Shown here: piece by piece, positions 12,201-22,864 of the stretch
Layout: each line of letters opens with the position of its first letter
Numbering within the stretch: position 1 is the stretch's first letter
Origin: Rhytidiadelphus loreus
Lineage: Eukaryota > Streptophyta > Bryopsida > Hypnales > Hylocomiaceae
Assembly (NCBI GenBank): GCA_947034895.1
Contig: OX344765.1
Coordinates: 21,023,001-21,087,000, forward strand
Direction of reading: 5' to 3'
DNA: 64,000 nt
Made by a program: the position numbers and the translations under genes
The notes under the pieces: generated by a model
Database searches by the model: none
What the model saw: the letters and a program-made list of their open reading frames with translations, nothing else
What the model was told of the DNA's origin: nothing

Positions 12201-13022
12201 CCAAGCGTGACCATCGTATCGTTTATCCATGCCCTGTAACCTCCCAGCAGAGGACGACGAAATTGAAATTGGAAGAGAAGGCAACTCAAAAACTACATCC
12301 CCGTTAAAATTTGTAGGAAGGTACTGCACCTTGTGATGGATGAGTGCATCATAGTCTATCGAAGCTACTTCGTTCCGAGAACCATGCATTGCTGCTAGCT
12401 TCCGTAGGCAACCAACAATACTAATCGCGGATGTACAACTAGGATATGTTGGTGGACGCGAATGCGTGGACAGAGCAGGACTACTACAAGGCGTTAGATT
12501 TAAACTAGACGGTGTCATGTGGGCCCCCTCGGAAACTCTACTAGGAAGTGCTAGTTGGTTTGGAGACTCTCCCTCGGACTCACTCGACAGATCTATGACA
12601 TGGTCATTTGGTTCCTGCTTGACGGTGATAAACGGAAGAGGAGTGACAACATTCGTAATATGCTCGCATTCTAAAGTGTTCCGGTAGTCACGATGGGAAA
12701 GAGGCATGTCCACTGTAGAATGCTCAGAATGCTGAGGTAAGATGTGAGTGGAGTCTGTACTCATCACAGACGGTAAACCATAAGCTCGATAGCGCCCTGG
12801 ACGAAGATGCCAGACATGATTGTCATCAACTACCATTCTTTGCATATGGATCGACTCTCTCAAAATGCCAAACTCAGACAATACCTCCTCTTCAACATAG
12901 ATACTAGATAGAGAAAATCCAAAACGTACATGAAGAAGGTGAGCAGACACCACAACAAAATCTTCATCTCCTAGAGGGAGTATGAGAGGAACCTCGTGGC
13001 CATCCGCTCTGAGGGAGGCCAT
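9207..13022 (-). pseudogene. MULE transposase with SWIM zinc finger, one in-frame TAG
   Basis: Two exons: 13022-10875 (716 codons, ATG at 13022) and 10613-9207, joined in phase 0 over a 261-bp GT-AG intron. Total about 1,184 codons. A Cys/His-rich region lies around residues 300-390. The DDE core follows: HVYDTGCRKVMTIAV (D near 553), FMADSAQANW (D near 602), then ERTCLLHW, with several candidate glutamates beyond. The second exon ends with a SWIM finger, CTCPDF...VHCKHLYYLL (about 9350-9440), usual in MULE and related transposases. One codon is TAG (9767-9765), between TLLL and EAGF; the frame is open on both sides. This points to a single nonsense change in an otherwise whole gene. The natural stop is also TAG. 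DDE residue assignment is inferred; a KDZ-like relation is possible. Confidence 0.82.
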
Positions 13023-14444
13023 CTTTCAGAAATCAAAGAGCAACATTGACAATGACAATGTAACCTAAACTGCTGCAGCACTCAAGAAAGGTTGAATCTA
13101 GAGCCTCTCCCAAACGGATTTGATAATAAAGAATTTTCAGTCTCAGTGTCTGCAACCAATATCCATTAATGAAATAGAATCCGTATACAATATACTTAGA
13201 AGCGCCAACCATTTAAACGGTTGCGGTTGTAATTAAGGAAATGCGCTCACCTACCCATTGAATAAGATTAACACCAAAGCGAAATGAAATGAACTTTATT
13301 AAAGTTAGTAGTTTGTTTAAGGCGCCATAAGAGGCTTATGAGCATGAAGTAATTTTTGAACTTCTCTGTAATCAACTTTCTGCTATTACGTAAAGGAGAT
13401 TGTTCCTTCTAGAAATTAAGTAGCGCCGACTATGGAGTCTAAACATAAAGTGCCACCAGTCACCAACAAAATTATGGGCACACGCGAGTGAAAATGGAGT
13501 ACTGTATTCTAGTAATAGGCGATTTCAAAGATCAGATTAGACAATCCTATGGTACTTTAAAATATCAATTATAGTAATTCAAATGACTAGTAGGTTCAAA
13601 TCATGTACGCCTCAGACGAATTGGAATATTAAAAGTTCGGAAGCCTCCTTAGCAGAGGCAGTGATGATAGCATCATTGGTTACAATTATGTAGAATGCAT
13701 AGATTGTTCTACTTCAATATAATACCCCACTTTCCACTGATAATCAACAATATGGTCGACTGTATATACTGTTAGTCATATGCTTACGCCAGATTGCACA
13801 CACGATGGAATTGTGCATAGATATACAAAAAGGAGGAAGAGAAGAAAATTTTTGTTTTCTTCTAGTCGGGAGTTGCACAGGTCAAGAAATAGAAGTCAGA
13901 AGGTTGCTTTACTGTGTGAGTCCGAGTCGTGCGAAGGGACTCCAACTACTCAAATGCAAGAAGACGACTTCCATGGAGATCTCATTGCTGAGAGTCAACA
14001 TATTGTAACCATCATAGAAGAAGGGCCGCAGAGGAACAACATTGGCCACGGGCGATTGCGTAATTTTGTAAGTAAATCTACTCTCTCTTCACAATTGCTA
14101 CCTCTTCGCAATATTGTGCATTGAAGATACCATTATTATACCTACTACTATATTTGGATATGGCAGAACGTACATAAATAAATCATTGAGTCATTCTCAA
14201 AGCAAAAAAGTTCTAGAAATAATCACACCGCCACATTAGAAACGAAATTCTGATAGATCACTCGTCCTAAACACGAAGACTATTCGTCGGACAGTAAGCT
14301 TTGTAGAATCTAAGACATTGAGCATTGGTTCAGTCCTTCTGCAAGTTACTAAGAGGTTGGGGTTCCAAGTCATTCTTCATTGAAGGACCGATTCCTTAAT
14401 CACGGATCACTCACGTTGTATTTCTTGTCAACACGAAGACCGAA
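13023..14444. promoter_or_regulatory. Divergent intergenic region of the MULE
   Basis: About 1.4 kb separates the two divergent start codons. It has no coding sequence I can support and would hold both promoters. A short open stretch at 13780-14124 has no recognisable domain. No specific operator was seen. Confidence 0.5.
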
Positions 14445-14997
14445 ATGGCGAGAAGACGCACCACTAGGAGCGCGGTCGCCGAGGCCCAAAGAAGTGAAGA
14501 GCACGATATGAACAGCAACGATGAGGAAGAAGGGCCACCTCAGGTGAACACGACAGATGCACAGCCAACTGTGGGTTCTGAGGAAGAAGGGCTGCATCAA
14601 GTGATCACGATGGTTGCACCACCAACTACGGGCTCTGAGGAGGAAAGGCCGGATCAGGTGAACACAACGGATGAACTGCCAACTGCGGGATCTGAGGTAA
14701 TCGTCATTCCACCTTCGCTAGAAATCCTCGCCGAGGGTGGCAAATGAATACACAGTAAACGGGATTGTTGATCGTTTTCGGGGTTTGGTCCGCAAAGGTA
14801 AGGCTCCGATAGAGCTTCTCGTATTTTGTTTTAGATTTAGGCTATCCACGACCAAACCCCCGACCCTGCCATCGATGCCGAGAGGAAGGAAATCCCGTAG
14901 AGGGTAAAATCCGCGGAGGTAGAGACGGCCCACATCAGGTCTGATCAGCGGCACATTTCCTGTCACTTTATTTTCGTATTGTGAATCTAGATTAGAG

Positions 14998-16160
14998 AAA
15001 GCTCCCCAGGCCATGCCATTGGCGCCAAGGAGACGGGAAAAGCACAATGGATTTGATCCGAATAGGGTTGGCATCGAGGGGAGGCTCACGACTGAGCTGG
15101 ATTGATCCAGCAGGGACTCCCTCGAGGTAAGCTTCGCGATATTTTTTTTTGGTTTCTTCGCGTAGGGATCACAGCACGACCCTGAGGGCGTGTCCATCGG
15201 CGCCGAGGGGAGGCTCACGACTGAGCGGGACTGATCCAGCAGGGGCTTGACCGAGGTAAGCTTCGCATTATTTTTTTTTGGTTTCTCCGCGTAGGGATCA
15301 CAACACGACCCTGAGGGCGTGTCCATCGGCGCCAAGGGGAGGCTCACGACTGAGCGGGACTGATCCAGTAGGGGCTTGACCGAGGTAAGCTTCGCATTTT
15401 TTTTTTTTTGTTTCTTCGCGTAGGGATCACAGCACGACCCCGAGGGCCCCGACATTGGCGCCGAGGGGAGGCTCACGACTGAGCGGGACTGATCCAGCAG
15501 GGGCATGCCCGAGGTAAGCTTCGCATTATTTTTTTTTTGGTTTCTCCGTGTAGGGATCACAACACGACCCTGAGGGCGTGTCCATCGGCGCCGAGGGGAG
15601 GCCCACGACTAAGCGAGACTGATCCAGCAGGGGCATGCCCGAGGTAAGCTTCGCATTATTTTTTCTTGGTTTCTTCGCGTAGGGATCACAGCACGACCCC
15701 GAGGGCGTGTCCATCGACGCCGAGGGGAGGCTCACGACTAAGCGGGACTGATCCAGCAGGGGCATGCCCGAGGTAAGCTTCGCATTATTTTTTTTTGGTT
15801 TCTTCGCGTAGGGATCACAGCACGACCCCGAGGGCCCCGACATTGGCACCGAGGGGAGGCTCACGACTGAGCGGGACTGATCCAGCAGGGGCATGCCCGA
15901 GGTAAGCTTCGCATTATTATTTTTTTGTTTCTTCGCGTAGGGATTACAGCACGACCCCGAGGGCCCCGACATTGGCGCCGAGGGGAGGCTCACGACTGAG
16001 CGGGACTGATCCAGCAGGGGCTTGCCCGAGGTACGGTTCGCGTTAATTTTTTTGCGCTCGCCTAGTAGGGATCAGAGCACGATACTGTGAGCCACGCTAT
16101 CGGCGTCGAGGGGAAGGTCAGAGCACTAAGGGTCTGATCAAAGAAGGTAAACCTCATACA
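14998..16160. repeat. 129-bp tandem array in intron 1 of the ParB/MTase gene
   Basis: About eight and a half units. The GAG|GTAAGC step recurs with GT at 15127, 15256, 15385, 15514, 15644, 15773, 15902 and (as GAG|GTACGG) 16031, a spacing of 129 or 130 bp. On the plus strand each unit reads as about 90 nt beginning GGATCACAGCACGACC, a donor-like site, then about 40 nt with a poly-T tract and GCGTAG before the next unit. On the minus strand the 43-codon unit is open (14718-15560 and 15526-15993), with one shift where a unit is 130 bp. I place it in an intron because exon 1 and the exon at 16209 join directly in phase. A coding role is unproven. Confidence 0.85.
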
Positions 16161-16570
16161 ATGGTTTTGTCTATTCAATGACCTTTTTCGTTGTCCGTTA
16201 TGTTTCAGGTGCAAGTAGGTGGACCGGTTCCGGTTCTGCAGTCTGCAATGGATAACATTACACCCGGTGTCAATGACAACGTGATCGTAAATATTGATGA
16301 TGACATGGAGGAGGTTCAAGAGGATTTCAAATCCGAAGATGCCTACAGGAGGTCCCAGAAGGTGAATTCCGTGGCCTCTATCGCCGACTTACGTCTAAAG
16401 CCTACTTCCATATCTTGGCTGCGGATTCTGTTATGTCGCCTTGTCCAGATGCCAATGGTTAGACCCGCACTTCAGAGTGATCTCACGAAATTGGAGCAGG
16501 GGTTCGTTCATGGGTACAGAGATGGATCAAATGTTTTTTATGTGTCACTCACTAATGAGCAGGGGGAGAC

Positions 16571-16931
16571 CAGGATTGTCTTGTCTGACATATTTTTGAG
16601 TTTTGGCGTCGTGTATGACGTCTGACGTCGCATGTCGCGTGTCACGAAGTGTCGAGTTTACTAGACATGTTGTCGAGTAGGGCCATTTTCACAGCCAAAA
16701 AAACTTTGAAATCTCACTATAATTATGAACCTGAATTTAAAATGTTATGTGTATTTATTAAATTGAGACACTTTATAAGAATAAGACTTGAATATGTCAA
16801 AATCATAAACAAAGGAGGATTTTTTTTAAAGTCAACTTGACGTTTGGTCAACTTAACGTCGCGCGGGCTCTATTAGACGTCGCGCAACGTCTGTCTGTCG
16901 CAGTGTCGCGGTGTCGCAGTGTACAACCCTG
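16571..16931. mobile_element. hAT MITE inside the ParB-domain exon
   Basis: Begins CAGGATTGTC and ends GTACAACCCTG, short inverted ends of the hAT form CAGGnTTGT. A perfect 8-bp duplication GGGGAGAC flanks it (16563-16570 and 16932-16939). The interior is unusually rich in CGTCGCG and GACGTC steps near both ends. Removing it plus one duplication rejoins the exon frame (EQGET-DMVSDAE). It is therefore a later insertion and one cause of the gene's inactivation. Confidence 0.88.
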
Positions 16932-19900
16932 GGGGAGACTGATATGGTGTCTGATGCGGAAAGAGAGGCTTGGGGGCCGATGTGGAATGAAGAGAATGAC
17001 ATCTTCAATGCGATTCTGGACGCCACACCAGGTTTGCAGAACTTCAAGGGGTCTAAGTTCTTCGTTTGTGATGGAAACCATAGACTTCTGGCGTGGACCT
17101 CTTACATCAACAAACACCACGATTGTGACAAGGATTGGCATATATCAGTGGATTCGATCATTCTTGACACGAAGGGGAGGATTGGTGATGTCATGCATGC
17201 TATGCACGACATCAATAAGTAAGTGCTCCCATTCAAGCATTTTTGCATTTTTGGTTAACCATGCGATCATTTTAGAAGATTTTGACGTTATTTTTTTTTG
17301 TGTTCCAGGCATACCGAAAGTTCATTTATCAAGACCAGTCTTGTTCATACGCTTTATCGTGTTCAGAAATATGGCATGCTTCCGCTGGAGAAGTTCTCAG
17401 AGCATTTGAGTGAGTCTGAGATGACTCAATGCCACCAGAATCTCCGGAAAAGTTGGTACTCGATGTCCGTTGAGGTGTTTACTTCATTCATCTATCGGGT
17501 AACGATTCTCATACATCGTGTGTCTAAGCCTTGTATGTTTGAGTTGTGTAGAAGCATTAATCCTTCCACTGTTTTGTTCACTTCCATGTTGTTTTGTTTT
17601 GCAGTATGAGATAGCAGCGGCGGCTGACCTAGCAGTTAGGTTGTATAGGGAAGAGACACCTGAGGATATGCAGTCAGAGGCGGGTGTCTTGGCTGCCATG
17701 AGGTTAGGTACGAAGGAGAAGACAACAAGGTTAGTGTAGAAGTTGGGAAAGCTGACTGCTGTGGCCAATCCCAATCTGGGAAATGAGTGGCTCCAGGAGG
17801 TATGATGACATCTCTTTAGACCTCTCCTTTTTGTTTTCTTCTCGTTTCATTTAATTCATTCAACTTAAAGTGATTTGTACTTTCAGATCGAGCATCATTG
17901 GAGCTCCAACGTCACTCCAGAAATGACTCTGGAGAAGTTGCAGTTGATTGCAACATGCAACGTGAGCAAGGAGCATAAGGTTAAGTGGCTTACATGGTGG
18001 AACTCATCAGTTCAAACGAGGGAGGCAAGAAGGTTCCCACTGAAGCCAGCTGGAGAGATAGAACTGAAGTCTTTCCTAGCGAAGGCGTGCTGGTATGCAG
18101 GGGTAAGTGTTCTTCTTTCATTTCATTCATGTTTTATTCATCTCATTTTGTAGTCATGATCTAGTCCATGGTGACATTAGATGGTTAGTGCAATTTGGAT
18201 TGCAATGTAATCTATTAGTATACATCACGACTTTTATGGCCTTGCAGATACAAGACACGGGAGCTGAAATGTTTGATAACATTGTGAAGAAAGACCAGTT
18301 GAAGTTAGCCATGGACTCTCCCCAGGAGCCCAAGACTTTTCCAGATTATGTTGAGGACTGGAGAATTCGAGTGTGGGACCACGCTTTCTTGCCCCAATTT
18401 AGGGGACACGATGTCTTCAGAAAGTCAGATGACTTCAAGAAACACAAGGGCTCTGATCTAGTTGTCAAACGGGTGATCTACCGGTAAGATTCTGATATCT
18501 TAATGCCATTGTGATATGCTTGATTAAGTTTTTTTATTGCCGATGTTTAATCATTTTTTTGTATTCTGAAGAGTTTGGTCTGTACAGGTATTTCAAGTAT
18601 GAACTGTTGCCTAAGGGGGCAATTGCAAAGCGCGATCTACCTGCGTTTTGGGGAACATGGTTGGATGTTTCATCAGAGCATTGCATGTTCTCGGCATTGC
18701 AATTGAGATGGTGGACGAGTTTGCATTTGAAAACCGGTGCGTGGTATTTGGATTGCCCGCCGGAATTCACGCCGTTGCCTGAGGACCATTTGAAGCGGTC
18801 CATCAATACTGATGCTGTGGTTCAGGATGTCGACGAGTTTGCCGGTCTTGATGAGGATGCCAAGGCGAAGGCAATCAAGAGGAGAGACGACGTCGACAAG
18901 AAGATTGCACTCAAGAACTCCGAGGCGGTGGACAAGGCAAAGGAGAGAGCCACGAAGAAGACAAAGAAGCTTATTGAGTCGGAGCAGGTACTACCGGCGG
19001 AGAAGGGAAAGGGGAAGGGGAAGAATCCCCAAGAGGGTGTCTTACGTTCATCCACAAATGACAAGGGCTCCCAACATCAACGCTCCAATTCACGTGGCAC
19101 CAAGCGTGATTCTGAGTATGCTTCACTTAGCAATGACGAGATGCAGCATGGTCCATCCGTTGTAGAGTACTTGCAGGATTCGGAGATATTGATTGACGAG
19201 CTGGTTCTGAATTACTCTCTTACTGATGTCTTGGCCGATCTTCTACCCCAAGTATACCATGACATTGTCAGTTTTGTTGACAAGGTTCGCATTTTCACTT
19301 TCTTCCATTTTTTACTTTGGTTTTTGCTCTTTCACATTATTGGTCTGTTTTCTAACTGATTAAATCATTTTGCAGCACAAAGGAGAGAAGGACCGTTTCT
19401 TCCGTGGTGTTCGGAGTGATAAACCCCGAGTGGACCTCGTCATTGCGGACATGCCCGAGGGTTTGCCTGTCCCAGGTCTATCGGCACCTGCACATATTGT
19501 TCCGAAATGGAACATGGTCCACCCTTCTGGGCTGGAGGCGGTGTTCGAGTTCGTTGATGGTCATTTGCACGATGACGGTGCGTTACTCATTATTCATTCT
19601 CGGAGTCCTGTCGTCAAGGCTACGATTTTGAAGTACGCTGCAACATATTCGTTTAAGAAGATGAAGGATTGGTGGGGAACAAACTGGCTTCATTTGGCCT
19701 CACCAGTGTCTACTGGATGTACGGTATGATCTTCCTTCACTTTTCCCTACTTTATTCATGGATTCGTCTTCTGTTGAAAAAAATGCTTTCATTCTTGAAT
19801 ATGACATAATCTACTGTAGGTGGTGTATTTTTTGTTTACTTCTATTTTGATTCTCTTAATTGATTACATTTCTACTTCTATGGGTTTGTTATGGCAACTC

Positions 19901-20983
19901 ATAGTTTATATTTGATCATTCAATTTGGACTAATTCACCGTATACCTCTACGCTCTTGCAGACTCAATTCTTCCGCGTCATGTTGTTGGTCAGGAACTTG
20001 GATGGTATTGGTCCTTCCAAGTTTCATTTCCAGCCATGCCCAAAGTTGAGGGAGCTAGGAGTAGATGTGGCAGTTGATGATGTTATTCAGAATTTCACGA
20101 AGAAAGAGACGTTGACTATGGATAGCAAATTCAAACCTTGGAGGGGTGCAAGAGAAAAAGATCCCCGTTTCATGCAGATGTTGATTGAAGCATCAACGTT
20201 TGCCAACGATGTTGTTATTGATTGCAATGCTGCGACAGGTATGTGCATGAGCATTTCCTGTCTTCTATTGTTTTCGTTGATTCTTATTTTTTCTTCAATT
20301 CTCATTGAGTATTGTAGTAATTCGATTTGTTTTGTTCTGTGGATTAGGGGCTTCCATCCACGCATGCAGGATTTCGAGCAGGCACATCATTGCACTTGAG
20401 GAAGACAAAGGCATTTTTTAGGCAATTTTGGCCCCAATGATTCGCGCACCAAAAGATATTCCACCTACAGTCGTTGCCGTTGTACAGGATTCTGACGATG
20501 ATGAAGCTCAGGAAATTGAAGTTCCCCACATCGTGAAGAAATCTCGTTTCAGTAAGTAAGTCTACCCATGCTTGTTTTTTTCCAAAATTTTCTAAAGAGA
20601 GATGTCTACTATTCATTATTCTCACTTCAACTTTTTTTTTAAAAGCTTCTTTCTGCTTTCATCGTGAACGTGAACTTCTTGCCATTCCTAATTATCATTT
20701 TTTCATTTGCAGCATGACTTACAATTCGGTGGCTCCCTGGCCATTTTTCACTCTACCATCGTTTTTTCCAAGCCCGGAGAAGCCCTTTCTATTGCCATCG
20801 TATGCAGAGGCTGTCGCTGGGACATTGGCCTGTCAAGAGGATTTTTGTAGACGGAGAAAGTCTAAGTCTTTAGACCCTACAATTCTGCAATTTATAGATG
20901 AGACAGCCCTAGAATCAGAGCAGGAAACCTCATCCACTGAGAGTAGTGACGACTCTCATTCTATGTCTTCGTCATCTACATGA

Positions 20984-21518
20984 CTCTATTTTTTGTTTGT
21001 TTTCGGGCGTTCATTTTTATTTTTTTGTTTATTGTACGTTGTTTTGTGTACTTCAATTATAATTATCTACACAAGCCTGATCAAGAACAAATGGTTAGAG
21101 GTACAACTTCATATTTCTTGGAAGTACCTTCATACCCTAAACCCTGATCCAAATCTTCTTGTTGAATCAAAAACTGCATTCTATAAGCTATATTTCAGTA
21201 CGTAGACAAACATCATGAACATTTTATTTTTATGGATGAAATTCACATCATCAACACCAAAAATAAATAGCCTTACTTCAGTGCAATTGTGATTTGTAGA
21301 CTAATTATCTTTTTCTTTATAAAAACCCTAACACAGTGTCAATAAAATTTGCAATGAATTTCACTGAAAATGGATTGAGTAACTCTACAATCAAAAAATT
21401 TAAATCACAATTTCTTTTTTCCCATCATATATTGTGAGGTGTAGTCCTCATTCCAATTTCCACGGTCATAGGTACTTCATCAATTTCCAACAAACAAAAT
21501 TGTATGCTCGCACGCTCA
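20984..21518. other. MULE right subterminal region
   Basis: Downstream of the ParB/MTase stop codon. AT-rich 3' sequence with no gene. An inverted match to the left subterminal ACCGTGG repeat lies near 21455-21475. Confidence 0.5.
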
Positions 21519-21564
21519 CACGCTCACACGCTCGCGCTCACAGGCTCACAAAATAGCAACCCTA
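21519..21564 (-). repeat. Right terminal inverted repeat of the MULE
   Basis: Reading inward on the minus strand: TAGGGTTGCTATTTTGTGAG, then GTGAGCGCGAGCG. It matches the left end in register and abuts the 10-bp duplication at 21565-21574. Confidence 0.88.
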
Positions 21565-22220
21565 CCCTTCCACCTAGGCACATGATTTTGCATTGGCATT
21601 TTGCTTGAAAGTAGTGATGAGAGAATATGGTGAAGCTACAATATCTCCTCACCAACAATGTAATCGAAGTGAAGGTCTTGAAAGAGTGGGAATACCCTTA
21701 TTTTCACATTTTAATTTGTGCTTGTGAATTTTGCCTATTTGCATTGAATTTGTAGTTTGAGGTGTATGTAGTTATGACAATTGAATTTTGGGGCATGAAA
21801 TCCATCGTTGGAAAGGTCTTGAGAATACCTTTCCAACAGTATATTACACGCCTCCAAATTCAAAAAAATTTAGTTAGAAATCAAAAAAGAAAAAGTTGTA
21901 GTTATTTTGGGAATGTGCAAAACAATAAATAAAATAATTGCAAATAATTTTGAGTGCAATTTTTTTTACCGACTTCTGGTACAATGTATTGACCATTTTT
22001 CTTTTTGTTTGTATAAGCTTGCAATTGTGGCTAATAGCATGTTTATTTTTTATTATTGCATTCAAGAAATGCACAACCCGTTTATGTTGTGTCAATTGCT
22101 TGTGACCAATGTCATTGGAATTCAATGTATGGAATACAATGCAACAATTTGAATGCAGTTTAAATTCAATTGAAATCTTTTTTTTTTAAATGACTCAGTA
22201 GTTTACCCATGTAGTAGACA

Positions 22221-22399
22221 CACTATAAGAAAACCGTGTTTTAGGTGATATTTAATATAATAATCAATGTCTAAGTTAATGGATTTTAGGTGACATCAAA
22301 TCTAACAACCCTTATTTTTATGTCAATAATAACATTCAATGTAACATCAAGATAAAATCTGTCAACTTAGACATTGAAAAACTTTGGTTTCTTATAGTG
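22221..22399. mobile_element. CACTA-type MITE
   Basis: Starts CACTATAAGAAAACC and ends GGTTTCTTATAGTG, with a perfect 3-bp duplication ACA (22218-22220 and 22400-22402). At 179 bp it is the shortest of three relatives in the window. Confidence 0.88.
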
Positions 22400-22640
22400 A
22401 CAACTACAGCGGTGCAAACAATGGCGCTTAAGTCCTCTTGACGAAGATCCCTCTTCCTCAAAGCCCCCCCCCCTCCCGAAGACCCTTTCCTTTACATGTT
22501 GCCTTGTCACCCTCTCCCTACCAAGATTCCCTCTAAGACTTGAAAAAAATTGACAACAAAAACATAGGGAAAAAACAACTACTACCACTAAGACCCCAAC
22601 AAAAGATTTGAAGACTCAATTTGGGGCTATTTTTTTTTTT

Positions 22641-22864
22641 GAGGGTTGCTATTATGTGAGTCTATAAGCATGAGCCTAGAAGCCTAGAAGCCTATACACC
22701 TATGTTATAGGTGTCTATATTATAGAAACTTTTCATGATTATAGTGTAATTATATTATAGATACTTATATTATAGGTCTTTTTATTATAAACATCTTCAC
22801 TGGTTGTAGTATATCTACTTATACATATGTTCAAGGCTCACATACTCACATACTAGCATCATTT
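22641..22864. mobile_element. Small MULE-ended MITE related to the 12.9-kb element
   Basis: The left end GAGGGTTGCTATTATGTGAG differs at two positions from the right end of the 12.9-kb MULE (TAGGGTTGCTATTTTGTGAG). The right end, read inward, is AAATGATGCTAGTATGTGAG. The interior has CCTATATTATAG-type palindromic steps. Flanks are T-rich and the target duplication is not clear. Confidence 0.65.

Larger units (their letters stand above)
14445..20983 (+). pseudogene. ParB-like / beta-class methyltransferase-like fusion gene
   Basis: Reconstructed exons: 14445-14696, 16209-16570 continuing at 16940-17218 (split by a hAT MITE), 17309-17498, 17605-17799, 17887-18102, 18248-18483, 18588-19284, 19376-19723, 19962-20238, 20348-20555, 20713-20983. 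All junctions are GT-AG and keep phase, giving about 1,176 residues. Exon 1 has three 19-residue acidic repeats. FFVCDGNHRLLAW (near residue 248) fits the DGxHR motif of ParB/sulfiredoxin-like domains. DLVIADMPEG (near 832), then DDGALLIIHSR, and last NDVVIDCNAATG-ASIHAC...HIIALEED (near 1012) match methyltransferase motifs IV then I, the beta-class DNA methylase order. The aromatic residue of the usual DPPY is Glu here, so activity is doubtful. In-frame TAGs at 17737 and 20419 and the MITE break it. Domain calls are by motif only. Confidence 0.68.
8699..21564. mobile_element. 12.9-kb Mutator-like element with two divergent genes
   Basis: The ends are inverted repeats of about 45 bp (8699-8745 and 21519-21564) sharing TTGTGAGC and GTGAGCGCGAGC in register. 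A perfect 10-bp direct repeat CCCTTCCACC lies immediately outside both ends (8689-8698 and 21565-21574). Mutator-like elements make 8-11 bp duplications. Inside are a transposase gene on the minus strand (9207-13022) and a ParB/methyltransferase-like gene on the plus strand (14445-20983), transcribed away from each other. Both genes have spliceosomal introns. Stops and an internal hAT insertion suggest this copy is no longer active, yet its ends and insertion site are intact. Confidence 0.88.

Noticed and set aside
14718..15993. Minus-strand repeat protein (43-residue units, Ser/Pro/Lys-rich)
   Set aside because: It is open because the 129-bp tandem unit is a multiple of three. The region sits in a phase-compatible intron of the plus-strand gene and poly-T tracts encode its Lys runs. 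Kept as a repeat and finding, not as a gene.
14998..16160. CRISPR-like array
   Set aside because: Units are contiguous, near-identical 129-bp repeats with no unique spacers, in a plant nuclear context.
16837..17409. 190-residue plus-strand frame
   Set aside because: Runs in another frame across the hAT MITE, the ParB exon and an intron; no family features.
9765..20421. Reassigned TAG (Gln) genetic code
   Set aside because: BASS2 and the transposase both end at TAG in the expected place, so TAG is a stop here. The in-frame TAGs are better explained by decay.
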